DNA of 36,484 nt from Methylocella tundrae (GTDB lineage: Bacteria; Pseudomonadota; Alphaproteobacteria; Rhizobiales; Beijerinckiaceae). Every line of letters begins with the position of its first letter. Position 1 is the stretch's first letter. The notes below the pieces were generated by a model. It was not told the DNA's origin. It worked only from the letters and a program-made list of their open reading frames with translations, and ran no database searches. Shown here piece after piece: positions 7,543 to 16,606 of the stretch. The position numbers and the translations under genes were made by a program. The DNA lies in assembly GCF_901905185.1 (NCBI RefSeq), contig NZ_CABFMQ020000090.1, positions 1-36,484 on the forward strand, read 5' to 3'.

Positions 7543-8013
7543 CAAAATCTAGCCCCGTCGTTCAAGCGAGAGCGCACAATAGTCCCACTTAAAAATCGAG
7601 CAACCTACCTTTATATTCTTACCATGATTCGTTGATCCCGGCGTCTGAAGTGTGTGAACCGGCCCTTTAATTGCGGACGACAGCCACGGCTGGCGGGTTG
7701 ATTTTGGTGGACAGGGCGCACGGCGTTGATTCGTTTAGGTTCGAAGCGTTTGGTGTCGCGCTGCCCTTAACTCGGATCATCGTCACATTGGGTGGGGCCA
7801 ATTGCTAAGGTCGCGTCTTCCGTGCAGTCGAAGGCATGCGAAAAAGAATTAAACTGGCCCTCTGGCCTAGAATAAAAAATAGATATTTGCTTCGCATCCT
7901 TGACGAGACGCTTCATGAAATTGATGAAAATTGGCACGTTCAAGGCACCCGTATAGAGTTTGAACCGCCAGAGAACCGCTGCGACTGCCGATTCCGATGA
8001 AGGCGCCCGTCTT
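7543..8013. other. Intergenic region upstream of the DUF1863 TIR gene
   Basis: No recognisable gene. It should hold the promoter for the minus-strand TIR-Nmad2 pair. A 54-codon open frame (7836-8000, +) is listed separately. The right end runs into insertion-sequence-like repeats. Confidence 0.3.
7836..8000 (+). CDS. Possible small hypothetical protein (54 aa)
   Basis: ATG 7836 to TGA 7998-8000 gives a 54-residue basic N-terminus followed by an acidic stretch (LDETLHEIDENWHVQG) and a CDC pair near the end. The composition looks protein-like, but GAAGG ends only 1 base before ATG, which is poor for initiation. No family recognised. It may be a remnant or chance. Confidence 0.2.
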   Translation: MRKRIKLALWPRIKNRYLLRILDETLHEIDENWHVQGTRIEFEPPENRCDCRFR

Positions 8014-8078
8014 TAACGGGATAATTCCGCCCGGCGATTCCGGGATGATGGCGCCCCCCGTAACGGAATTATCCCGCC
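8014..8078. repeat. Inverted GGGATAATTCCG repeats (IS-end-like)
   Basis: TAACGGGATAATTCCGC (8014-8030) and its near reverse complement GTAACGGAATTATCCCG (8060-8076) face each other; GGGATAATTCCG is shared. A third copy, GACGGGATAATTCCGTCC, lies at 11879-11896 on the other side of the TIR-WD40 gene. With the IstB remnant next door, these look like ends of an IS21-type element (inference). Confidence 0.55.
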
Positions 8079-8114
8079 CGGGCGCCGCGTGCCGTCGGCT
8101 GATGAGATTTGTCT

Positions 8115-8300
8115 CACCGGTTGTGGTTTTTGGTCAAGCTGATTTGGATTTTTCGCCCCCGCGTCCGGCGCAGGCTTTCGCCGGACAGCTCGATGCGGTG
8201 GGCGTTGTGGACGAGGCGATCGAGGATGGCGTCGGAGGGAAGCGGGCGCCCGCCTTTCGGCAGAGAAAATCGGTGTTTCCCGTGTTTGCTCTCGACAACG
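8115..8300 (-). pseudogene. istB: Remnant of IS21-family helper ATPase IstB (C-terminal end)
   Basis: Read on the minus strand, this stretch encodes a segment containing DAILDRLVHNAHRIELSGES, the conserved C-terminal signature of IstB transposition helpers, followed by TKNHNR and a TGA at 8117-8115. The frame can be followed back to about 8300 (KHGKHRFSLPKGGRPLPS) and then runs into the 3' end of the TIR-WD40 gene, so most of IstB, including its P-loop, and all of IstA are missing. It marks an old insertion-sequence event next to the TIR-WD40 gene. Confidence 0.7.
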
Positions 8301-8318
8301 TGACAGCGCCCTCAGTTC

Positions 8319-11300
8319 TTATCGGAACGGGTTGGCGGGGGTCATAGGGAGGCGTGCTGCATCATCTCCGAGATAGAATTGTAACTCGTAAGGGTCAGCT
8401 TCGCGGCCGATGCGGTCTCGAGCCAGTTGCAGAAGCTTATCGGTCCGGGTAGGCCAAATCCTTATGCTGCTGTAGGTCGCGCTAAGTAGCCAGTCACCGT
8501 CCGACGAGAAGGACAGACTTTGGACTGAGCCGGTTTGAGCTCGCATCCGAACTGTCCCATTAGTGCTCTTGTCTTGTGTCTCAATTCCAATCATTCCGTC
8601 ATAGGCACCAAAAGCTAGCGTCTTCCCGTCCGGACTAAATGCGATTGACTCGATGTCTCCGCCACCTCCGTCAAAAACAGTCGGATGACGGTCTGGATGT
8701 TCAAGGTCCCACAAATAGACTGTGGATCCTTGTGCGCAGGCGAACCATTGGCTTCCTGGGGCGAAGGTTGGGTGCACCATCCGCTGCAGACTTGACGGCA
8801 GGACTGTGGGCGATGCGGGTAGCTCGGAACCCGACAGATTCCACAACTGCGATGCTTGGGGCACTGGGATGACAAGCCATCGGCTGTCCCTACTCAAGCC
8901 CACCGAATACCAATCGCCCTTCGGAAAAGGCAACCTTTTTGGTTTGTCGCCGGGCGCGGCCGGCAACGCCCAGACGAGTGCCTCTTCGTCCTGAAGCGCG
9001 ATCAACCAGCGGCCGTTGGGAGAAAATATCAATTTCCGTAGGACGGCCTCACCTTTGTAAAGCGCCTTGAAATTGGCGGAAGGTGGAGTCGCGTCTCGGT
9101 CCCAAAGCCAAATGGTATCGTGCGCTAGACCCGCCACGTATCCGCCATTCCGGCTTACGTGAACGTCGCTAATCTTGTCGCTACCTAGTGCAATGCGTGG
9201 CGGCACGGAGGCCGCCGACCGCAAATCCCAAAGCGATCCCTGCCTACCTACGTCCGCGGAAACGAGAAAAGCTCCATCTTCGCTGAAATCGGAGAAGTGA
9301 CATGAGGCGCCAGGCGTAGGCCACCGCCACCGCGGAAGTGACGTCGTTGAAATGTGGATCAGGTCCCACAAGAGCAGCTCGCCGTTTTTCAAGCAGACTG
9401 CGAGCCATTGATCGTTGGGCGACAATTGGAGTGCTTCGATGTCGGAACCCGCTGTCGACAGATCGATCCTGGCGAAGGGCCTACGAGCCGATCCGTCAAA
9501 CAACGAGATTATGCTTTGATTGACCGTCGCAAGCCAGCGGTTGGAGGGGCTCAGCGATAACTCGTCGAGATTTGCCTTGCAGTTATCTGCAAGTACCAAA
9601 GGCTCTCCGAGCGACGGCAGCGTTGCATCCCAATATCTGAGATTGCGCTGGTCTCCCCCCACGATCCATCCCTTAGGGGAACCGAACAGCAGCGCAGTGA
9701 AGCGGCCTTCCAGGCCCCTGAAGGGGCTCGCGACGGGACGGGGCCACTGACAATCGAGGTCCCACGAGTACGCCTTTCCTTGGTCATCAGCCGTGACGAG
9801 CCGTCTGCCGTCGCCTGAAAACGCGAACTCATGTGAAGGCCATTGGTGAGCGACGAGCCTCGACCGTCTCTCGTCGAATGGTCCGTTTAGATTCCACAGC
9901 CAATTCGTCCCGTTTGTCCCGAGAGCGAGTAAAAAGTGGCTCGTGGGATCGAACGAGAAATCGTCTGCATAGGAGTCGTGCGGAAGACGTGCGCGGAGCT
10001 CGGCGGACTGACCAGACATCCGGTAAAGCAGTATGTCCGTTGCCGCCTCGTCATTCTTTCCGAGCAGGCCTAATCTCCGTGGGGCCGCGAACCAGGCTCC
10101 GTCCGGACTAAAACCGACTTTTGTAGTCCATTGCCTTCCGTCCGAACGCGCTAACACCGTGTACGTGACGGGTTTGGGCGGCAGGCCCCAAAGCAATAAG
10201 TTCCCGTCATCATCCGCACTCACGGCGACACCTGCGGACCCGCTGACGTCGGCGCTCTTGATTGCCGAAGTGTGTCCTTTCAATTTAGTTGGGGAAGTGC
10301 CGTTCCTAATGTCATTGTCCTTCCAAAGCCACAGTTCGGTGCTTGTGATCCCCCATGCAATCAACCACTTTCCGTCGCCGCTAAATGTGGCCTCGCGGAC
10401 TGTGGGCAGCTCGTTACCCAAGAGGCGTTTGGATTGGGTCGGTTCGGATGCCGTCAGGTCCCAGGCGACAACGCTTGACGAGTATCGGACGCCGACGAGG
10501 AATCGCCTATCCGGGCTCAGTGTTGTTTCGAGGAGGCCGTCGTTAGGGCCAAATGTGTCGCAAACGGGCTGGCTATGCTCTCCAAGGTTCAAGAAGCAGA
10601 GAAAGTCTCTATTTCCTGCAACGAGCCAATGATCTCCATGCCCGAACTGAACAAAAGAAGGGTCGCCGCCTAATGAAACGTCGCGATCGTGGATAAACTC
10701 ACCCTGTTCGGTAATACTCCACAGCTGCACAAGGCTGCCGGTAGCGCTTGCGAGCCACGAACCGCTGGAGCTTTTCGCGCTTACCGCGGCAGGACCCTTC
10801 GATTGCGGGACAGTAAGGCCATTAAGGCCAAGCACACTTTCCAAGAGGGCTTGGCGTGCAGCCGGAGTTGCTCCTTCGTTTTGCGTCGTCGAGACCTGCA
10901 CGGACGAACGTGCGAGAAGGCCAGCCAATTGTGGGAGTGCTGATCGAACAAGTTCCGATCGGGCTGCAAGCGCGCCTGCGCGCGATTTACGGTTTTCCTG
11001 CTCCGCACGCTTCCTTGCGGCGTCGGCTTGCCAACCGAGGAATAACGCCACGCCCGCGAGCAACGCAAACGCGATCGCCGCGGTCGCGAAGAATCTCGAC
11101 CGGCGGGTGTCCTGCCGGGTAGCCGCGAAACTCCGCTTGATCTCGCCGAGCAGATGTTCCGGAGGTTCGCCATCGAAGATGGGCATGGCTTCGCCGGTCT
11201 GCAGCGGAATGCCGAGGCGGTTGCCAAGTAGTGATCTCAAGGTTGTTGCACGTGCGACCTCCTCTTCCATGTCACCCGTCGTGTTCAGAAACGCATCATT

Positions 11301-11624
11301 GACGTTGACGACAATGATACGCTTTCCGGCCTTGAGAGAAAGCTCGACCTCCCGAACAACCCAGGGAGAGCGGCTCATCGCTCCCGGGCGAGCAATAAGA
11401 AGCAGGTAGGAGCTCATCCTGACGCGGCGTTGAGTGGCGAGGGAAAGGTCGTCGCCAGCTACGTATGTGTTCTCGTCCAGGAATACCCTGAATCCCAAGG
11501 ACGTAAGTTTCGTCGCGAGTTCTCTTGGCAAAAAGCGTCCGTCGTCTTGTTTGTAACTCACAAAGAAATCGTACCCGAACGCGAAGTCCGACAGTCGCTG
11601 CATCCACGTACCAAAACCCGCCAT
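8319..11624 (-). CDS. TIR domain-transmembrane-WD40 repeat protein
   Basis: About 1,101 residues from ATG 11624. Residues ~18-125 are a TIR domain (YDFFVSYKQDDG, a DENTYVAGDDL segment, SRSPWVVREVE with the putative catalytic Glu near residue 92, then KRIIVVNVND). Residues ~178-198 are a hydrophobic helix (FFATAAIAFALLAGVALFLGW) followed by a charged coiled region, then many WD40 blades to the C terminus (repeated LWDL, IWLWD and VYLWDLE strand ends). This is a membrane-anchored TIR with a large beta-propeller sensor, an architecture like bacterial STAND/WD40 immune or signalling proteins but without an NTPase domain. The frame continues to a GTG at 11738 without a ribosome site; 11624 is preferred because the TIR starts soon after. 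Flanked by IS-like repeats. Confidence 0.75.
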   Translation of the reverse strand: MAGFGTWMQRLSDFAFGYDFFVSYKQDDGRFLPRELATKLTSLGFRVFLDENTYVAGDDLSLATQRRVRMSSYLLLIARPGAMSRSPWVVREVELSLKAGKRIIVVNVNDAFLNTTGDMEEEVARATTLRSLLGNRLGIPLQTGEAMPIFDGEPPEHLLGEIKRSFAATRQDTRRSRFFATAAIAFALLAGVALFLGWQADAARKRAEQENRKSRAGALAARSELVRSALPQLAGLLARSSVQVSTTQNEGATPAARQALLESVLGLNGLTVPQSKGPAAVSAKSSSGSWLASATGSLVQLWSITEQGEFIHDRDVSLGGDPSFVQFGHGDHWLVAGNRDFLCFLNLGEHSQPVCDTFGPNDGLLETTLSPDRRFLVGVRYSSSVVAWDLTASEPTQSKRLLGNELPTVREATFSGDGKWLIAWGITSTELWLWKDNDIRNGTSPTKLKGHTSAIKSADVSGSAGVAVSADDDGNLLLWGLPPKPVTYTVLARSDGRQWTTKVGFSPDGAWFAAPRRLGLLGKNDEAATDILLYRMSGQSAELRARLPHDSYADDFSFDPTSHFLLALGTNGTNWLWNLNGPFDERRSRLVAHQWPSHEFAFSGDGRRLVTADDQGKAYSWDLDCQWPRPVASPFRGLEGRFTALLFGSPKGWIVGGDQRNLRYWDATLPSLGEPLVLADNCKANLDELSLSPSNRWLATVNQSIISLFDGSARRPFARIDLSTAGSDIEALQLSPNDQWLAVCLKNGELLLWDLIHISTTSLPRWRWPTPGASCHFSDFSEDGAFLVSADVGRQGSLWDLRSAASVPPRIALGSDKISDVHVSRNGGYVAGLAHDTIWLWDRDATPPSANFKALYKGEAVLRKLIFSPNGRWLIALQDEEALVWALPAAPGDKPKRLPFPKGDWYSVGLSRDSRWLVIPVPQASQLWNLSGSELPASPTVLPSSLQRMVHPTFAPGSQWFACAQGSTVYLWDLEHPDRHPTVFDGGGGDIESIAFSPDGKTLAFGAYDGMIGIETQDKSTNGTVRMRAQTGSVQSLSFSSDGDWLLSATYSSIRIWPTRTDKLLQLARDRIGREADPYELQFYLGDDAARLPMTPANPFR

Positions 11625-11946
11625 TGTAAGATCCGTTTCCCAGATAAGCTCTCGCTTCGTCCGTTGATCGAGGGCGGCGATCTCCGTCACCGGCGCAGCC
11701 GACAGAGCAAATATCAAGTCCAGTTCACCAGAAACCACATTCGGATGTTAGTGGGTTCCGGTCAAACCTGCTGTCGGTGGCGGTTAGAATCCGCGTATAA
11801 ACGATGTCGCACTGTATCTAATTGGAGTCAGAAACTACTTAATGTCGTTCCGGCACCAGCACAACAGTTCTAGTCACTGACGGGATAATTCCGTCCATTG
11901 TTTGAGGCCTACCTCGGTCGCCAGGAAAAATTGCGACCGAACACTT
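11625..11946. other. Intergenic region between TIR-WD40 and brxL, with IS-like repeat
   Basis: No gene seen. GACGGGATAATTCCGTCC at 11879-11896 matches the repeats at 8014-8076. The promoter of the TIR-WD40 gene should lie here, but no clear boxes were found. Confidence 0.4.
11914..11940 (-). terminator. Hairpin downstream of the BREX operon
   Basis: TCGGTCGC (11914-11921) and GCGACCGA (11933-11940) form a perfect 8-bp stem with an 11-base loop, 6 bases past the brxL stop. The T-run lies in the loop rather than after the stem, so terminator function is plausible but not certain. Confidence 0.4.
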
Positions 11947-13995
11947 TCAACTTACCCCCAGCGCCTTGAACACCGCGTCTGTCGCGTCGGCGTAGAATCC
12001 CGTCTGGAACTTGGCGAACAACTCGCCGGGAATGGTCGGGATGTCCTTCACGCTTGCCATCGGGAGCAACAGCCGCTTGGCGCCAGCGTCGAAGGCCACC
12101 TGTAACGACTCCGCAAGGTTCTCGACCGGGACGATATTTCCGCCCAGGCTCATGCTTCCAAGGACGACCATTTGCTGCTGGATCGGCTTCCCGAGGACGG
12201 CCGAGCACAGCGCTACGAACGTCGCGAGCGTCATTGCCGTCGTCGGCCCGGTGTTGTGCAGTTCGACAACGTGCAGGTGGTAGTCGTGGTCGCCGGCCTT
12301 GATCGAGGCGCTGACGCGGTTCGCGTTCGCCTTGAAGTAGTCGAACCCGACTTTGATCGTTTCCTTGGCGGCAGAATTTGAGCCGAGGCCCGACGTCTTC
12401 AGCGCGCCGTTGCCGGCAGTCACTTGCGTTTCCAAGCGATACAGGCCGAGATGCCCCGCCGATCCCGTGGCAACCGTGTGCATGACGCCGGGACTGAGCG
12501 GACCGTCGGGAATCAGCGATCCGCCGCCCTGTTCCGGCACGCTGACGAATCGCTCCTCCAGCGTCTCGTTGTCGATGTAGGAGAAGTGGACGTCGAAAAA
12601 TTCCATGCCGCCGATTTTCTTCAATTGCTCCTTCACCCGACGCCGGGCTTCGAGAGCGTATTCGAGGCAGCAGCGCACTGCCTCCTTGTCATATTCCTCG
12701 CTTGGATAGAGCAGCTTCAAAAGGCCGGAGACGGTATGCCTCACGGCGATCGTGTCGCGCTGGTTCAGGTCCCGTCCCAGCTTGAAATATTTGCTGATCG
12801 CGTCGCCGAAGTTCCGCTTCCGCATCTCCCTGAGCCATTCGGCGAGATAGTCGACGATCAGCCCATATTGGTTCGTGAAGAACTCGGGCCGCATCTTCGG
12901 AATTTCCCAGCCCGGAATGTAGGCGTGGAAGCGGTCGAAGAACGCGGAGTCGATCATCGCCTCGGGAAATGGGGCGAAGAGATGGCTCGTCTTGACCAGC
13001 GTGTCGACGGACTGGTTAATGTTGCCGACGAACACCATCGAGGCATAGGCGCTGATCGCGTCGCGACCGCGGGCGAACGACCCCGAGGCCATGTAGTCCT
13101 TCATAATCTGGACGCCGTCCTTGTCCTTGAAGGTGATGCCCGAGACCTCGTCGAAGGCCACGACGTCCCAAACGCCGACCAGGCCGACCTGGCGGCGAGC
13201 CATGTTATAGAAAAGGTTTGCGACGGTGGTCTGGCCGCCGGAAATGAGAATGCTGTTCGGACTGATTTCCTTGTAGACGTGACTCTTGCCCGTTCCGCGC
13301 GGCCCCAGTTCGGCGAGGTTGTAGTTGTTCTCGGCCAGGGGAATCATGCGCGCCAGAAGGTGCCATTTGACGCGCTTCTGAAGGTTCGTCGGCTCCATGC
13401 CGGTAGAACGCAACAGGACGTCGATCCATTGCTGCTCGGTGAACGCGCGGCGCCCTTCGAACAGCTCTTCCATATCCATGTTCGGCATCTGGATCGGCTT
13501 CAGGTCGCGCAGCAGGAACGGCGAGCCCTTCTGGGCCTCCTCGTAAAAATATTCGAGGGTGGCGATGCACCAGATGCCGCCGACCAGCAGCTTCTCGAAC
13601 TTCTTCACGATATCGCTGGGAACCTCGATCCGGCTGACGCCGAGGTTGCCAAACTGCGCTTCGTAGACGTCGCGCTTCTCGTTCAGCGCCACGCTGACCT
13701 TATCTATGACTTTAAGACTGCCTCGCTCGCGGATCGACGATTTCACCTTCTCCGCCTCGTCGGGGCGCACATAGTTCTCGGCGAGGATCTTTTTGACCGT
13801 GCGAAGGCCGTCTTCAATAATGGCCTCGTCGTTCGAGGCGCAGTAGGTTCCGAGCAGATATTCCAGGACGTAGACCGGAACGTTGGCGCCTTCCTTGACC
13901 AGCTTGGTCAAGTCCTTGCGAACGACCTTGCCAGGGAAGTGCCGGTTCAGCAGGTCGTCGAGGCCGTTGTCGGGACCGAGGGTCTCAGAAATCAT
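11947..13995 (-). CDS. brxL: BREX type 1 protein BrxL (AAA+ with Lon-like C-terminal domain)
   Basis: 682 residues, the usual BrxL size. The N-terminal ~230 residues precede an AAA+ core with Walker A GPRGTGKSHVYKE, Walker B-like VVAFDEVSG and sensor-like FVGNINQS. The C-terminal ~180 residues resemble the Lon protease fold (HLHVVELHNTGPTTAMTLA, then VLGSMSLGGNIVPVENLAES), but the positions where Lon has its catalytic Ser (GPSAG) and Lys (GLKEK) read GPTTA and NLAES, so peptidase activity is doubtful. BrxL is required for BREX defence in type 1 systems and assembles as a ring on DNA. ATG 13995 overlaps the end of pglZ by 11 bp. It is the last gene of the six-gene operon. Confidence 0.93.
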   Translation of the reverse strand: MISETLGPDNGLDDLLNRHFPGKVVRKDLTKLVKEGANVPVYVLEYLLGTYCASNDEAIIEDGLRTVKKILAENYVRPDEAEKVKSSIRERGSLKVIDKVSVALNEKRDVYEAQFGNLGVSRIEVPSDIVKKFEKLLVGGIWCIATLEYFYEEAQKGSPFLLRDLKPIQMPNMDMEELFEGRRAFTEQQWIDVLLRSTGMEPTNLQKRVKWHLLARMIPLAENNYNLAELGPRGTGKSHVYKEISPNSILISGGQTTVANLFYNMARRQVGLVGVWDVVAFDEVSGITFKDKDGVQIMKDYMASGSFARGRDAISAYASMVFVGNINQSVDTLVKTSHLFAPFPEAMIDSAFFDRFHAYIPGWEIPKMRPEFFTNQYGLIVDYLAEWLREMRKRNFGDAISKYFKLGRDLNQRDTIAVRHTVSGLLKLLYPSEEYDKEAVRCCLEYALEARRRVKEQLKKIGGMEFFDVHFSYIDNETLEERFVSVPEQGGGSLIPDGPLSPGVMHTVATGSAGHLGLYRLETQVTAGNGALKTSGLGSNSAAKETIKVGFDYFKANANRVSASIKAGDHDYHLHVVELHNTGPTTAMTLATFVALCSAVLGKPIQQQMVVLGSMSLGGNIVPVENLAESLQVAFDAGAKRLLLPMASVKDIPTIPGELFAKFQTGFYADATDAVFKALGVS

Positions 13996-16606
13996 CGGTG
14001 AACGCCCTGTCGATAATCACGTCGACGCTTTGTTGCTCGACCTCGGTTTCGGCATCGCGAAGAACGAGCCGGTACGGCGTCTTCTTGTCGTAATGCCGCT
14101 CCTTCAGGACGAGATTGACCCATTTCTTTCGCTCGTCGAGATTGCCGGAAGCGCTGTCGAATTTCACGGTCTCGATGGCAGTCACGGGTTCGTCGCCCTC
14201 GTAAACGGCGATCTTGAGGGTGACTGCCTTCAAACGGTCAGCGACAGGCTCCATCTGGAGCAGTTGGAATCGGTGGCTGGCCGTCGTGATCCGATGGTTG
14301 TTGCCTAAGACGTGAACAGATACCGCCCTCGTCTTGGTTCCCTGCGCCGACTTCCCTTCGACTTCCTTGACGGTCACGACCGGGACGACGATTTCCTGCG
14401 GCATGGCGCCGCCGTGGCTGAAGCGCGCGCCCCCGACGAAATGGAACAGGTTCGCCCCCTTGGGAATCCAGAACTCCATGTCGGTTTCCGCGCCGGCGGT
14501 CATGCTCACCTTCCCGCGCCAAGCGGCGTCACTCTCTGGGAGATTCTTCCCCAGCAGGTAGCGCTTCTTGGCGAGGATTGTGCCCTCCGGCTTTTCCTTC
14601 AGCTTGCTCTTATCCGTTTCGACGCGCGGGCTCTCGGTGAACAGAAAACCGTGGTCGGCGGTTATCACGATGCGGCTGCCGTTCAGCTTGTTTACGACGT
14701 AGCCGACGAGCGAAGCTAGTTCGTTTATTGCTTTCCTCACCGCCATGAACGTGTCGGCCTCGGTCTTGGAGTCGTCACCGATAGCATCGACGGTGTCGTG
14801 GTAGATATAGACAACACGCTTGTCCTTGATCAGAGCCCGTCCCTCGTCGCGTTTCATCGCAAGAAGGTCGCCGGCCTTGCAGGCCATCCCGCCCACAGAT
14901 TGCAGGATGCCGTCCCGCTCGCCGGCGACGCTAGACCTGCCGTCCACCAATACGTCGCTTCCTCTGTACGCCAGCTTCTTGTGCGGAAGCAGGCTCGCCA
15001 TGCCGAGCGTCGTGTAGGATGGCAATACGCCAAGCTGCGATGACAGCGTGGCGTCGAAGCGATATTTGCCGTTGAGCTCGGCGGTCAGCTCCTGGGCCGC
15101 CTCGTAGCGGAACGCGTCGCTGATGATGACGAAGGCGCGCCGGCTCTCGCTCTCCTCGAGCCAAGGCCGCACGTAGCGGTCATAAAACTGGTGCTGGTTC
15201 GAAACCTTGTCGATCCGCCAGTGCGCAAGGAGACCGTCCTTTGGATCGAGGAACCTGCCCCAAGCCAGCGCGAGCGGAGTCAGATAGCCGTTGCCGTAGT
15301 GAGCCTCGATCTCCGCCCGCATCGGCTTGACGATGTCCCAGCTTTTCTCCTCGGCTCCGTCCGCCGCCTCGCAAAAGCGCCGATAGAGCTGGTCGAAGCG
15401 ATAGAGGTCGGTCTCGTACGCCCGATACATCGCGGCGGCGTCGAGATAGTCGAAGCCGCCCTTGTGGAGGTTCCGCATGGCGTAAAAATCGGCCGCGGCG
15501 ATAAGCGCGTCGTAGACGTCGTGGAGCGCCCGGCGGGGCACCTCTTCGGAACCGGCTGCCATGGGCGACGCCCAGTGACCGGTCTGCCGGCGGGTGGCGA
15601 TGGCGCGCACGTCGTCCGCATTGATGGCGTCGGCAGTGGTCTGCACCCGTTCGCGGAGGCTGCTGGCGATCCGCTTCTCGACGGCCAAGAAGGTCATCAC
15701 GTCGACAAGCTGGTCGATTTCCAACCCCGGCAGGTGATCCTCGATCTTTAGAATGGCCGCAGCGAGCGCCGACAGGTGGTCGTAGCTGGCGCCCCTGCTG
15801 TTGCTGTCGCGCCATTGCGCGAGACAGACCACGGCGTTTGACCAGCCGCCATGGGGCAGAAGCAAGCCGCGCAATGCTTGCGGAACGGCGTCGCCTTTCA
15901 GATAATGGGCGAAATCCGTGACCATCAGCCGAAGCAAGAGCTTTTTCAGTGTCGGGCTGTCTTCCTCGTAACCGAACTTTGACTTGGCTAACTTCCAGAA
16001 CGGGACGTCGAGATCGAACTTCTCGATCAGGCCCCATACGGCAGGCGGATCATCAAGGTCGACGTCCTCCCCAGCCTCCATCCACGCATGGAAGATAGTC
16101 TGCACCAGATTGAAGGGCTCCGGCTGGTCGGCCTTGGACACGACGGCGATCATCTTGCGGTCGATATCGGCGACGGTGTCGTTCGGCGCCACCAAATTTT
16201 TGAGCTTCTGAAGCCGATCCTTGGCGTCGAAGAACTTGCGCCGTTCGGCCAGGTGCGTCCGCAAGTGCTGGTTCAGGAGCCCAAGTTCCTGCGAAAGGAT
16301 GCTCGCGCGATCCGCCCGGAAGCTGCCGCTGTAAAGTCGGATGTCGAGAAGCCAGTCGTCTTCGTAGTCGGGCTCCTCGGCGGGCGAGTAGAGGAGGAAC
16401 TTCCCTTCCGGTTCCTCGCGTTCGAGGCGAATCTTGGTTTCGAGCGCGCCGACCTCGTCTAGCCGCAAGATCGTCACGTCATCGAGCCTAACGTTCGGAA
16501 GCGAGTCCAGGAACTCGCCGTCCGGATCGTTCCAGAAGACGATCCGCTTCCCGTCGTCTCGAAAGAGCCGATCGAGCGCGAAATGGATTTGCTTGAGATC
16601 GCTCAC
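13985..16606 (-). CDS. pglZ: BREX-1 PglZ protein (alkaline-phosphatase superfamily)
   Basis: 873 residues, normal for BREX-1 PglZ. It begins with the family's N-terminal region (FALDRLFRDDGKRIVFWNDP) and has the alkaline-phosphatase-like metal motifs VIISDAFRYEAAQEL and RIVITADHGFLFTE, followed by FHFVGGARFSHGGAMPQE, where His residues probably complete the metal site. PglZ is a core protein of all BREX types and metal-dependent nuclease or phosphodiesterase activity has been proposed; its exact role in defence is unsettled. It overlaps pglX by 4 bp (ATGA, 16603-16606) and brxL by 11 bp, showing tight translational coupling. Confidence 0.93.
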   Translation of the reverse strand: MSDLKQIHFALDRLFRDDGKRIVFWNDPDGEFLDSLPNVRLDDVTILRLDEVGALETKIRLEREEPEGKFLLYSPAEEPDYEDDWLLDIRLYSGSFRADRASILSQELGLLNQHLRTHLAERRKFFDAKDRLQKLKNLVAPNDTVADIDRKMIAVVSKADQPEPFNLVQTIFHAWMEAGEDVDLDDPPAVWGLIEKFDLDVPFWKLAKSKFGYEEDSPTLKKLLLRLMVTDFAHYLKGDAVPQALRGLLLPHGGWSNAVVCLAQWRDSNSRGASYDHLSALAAAILKIEDHLPGLEIDQLVDVMTFLAVEKRIASSLRERVQTTADAINADDVRAIATRRQTGHWASPMAAGSEEVPRRALHDVYDALIAAADFYAMRNLHKGGFDYLDAAAMYRAYETDLYRFDQLYRRFCEAADGAEEKSWDIVKPMRAEIEAHYGNGYLTPLALAWGRFLDPKDGLLAHWRIDKVSNQHQFYDRYVRPWLEESESRRAFVIISDAFRYEAAQELTAELNGKYRFDATLSSQLGVLPSYTTLGMASLLPHKKLAYRGSDVLVDGRSSVAGERDGILQSVGGMACKAGDLLAMKRDEGRALIKDKRVVYIYHDTVDAIGDDSKTEADTFMAVRKAINELASLVGYVVNKLNGSRIVITADHGFLFTESPRVETDKSKLKEKPEGTILAKKRYLLGKNLPESDAAWRGKVSMTAGAETDMEFWIPKGANLFHFVGGARFSHGGAMPQEIVVPVVTVKEVEGKSAQGTKTRAVSVHVLGNNHRITTASHRFQLLQMEPVADRLKAVTLKIAVYEGDEPVTAIETVKFDSASGNLDERKKWVNLVLKERHYDKKTPYRLVLRDAETEVEQQSVDVIIDRAFTDDF

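Noticed and set aside
12424..14001. 525-codon plus-strand open frame opposite brxL
   Set aside because: It is antisense to a well-supported BrxL with intact motifs; the high GC at third positions keeps the opposite frame open.
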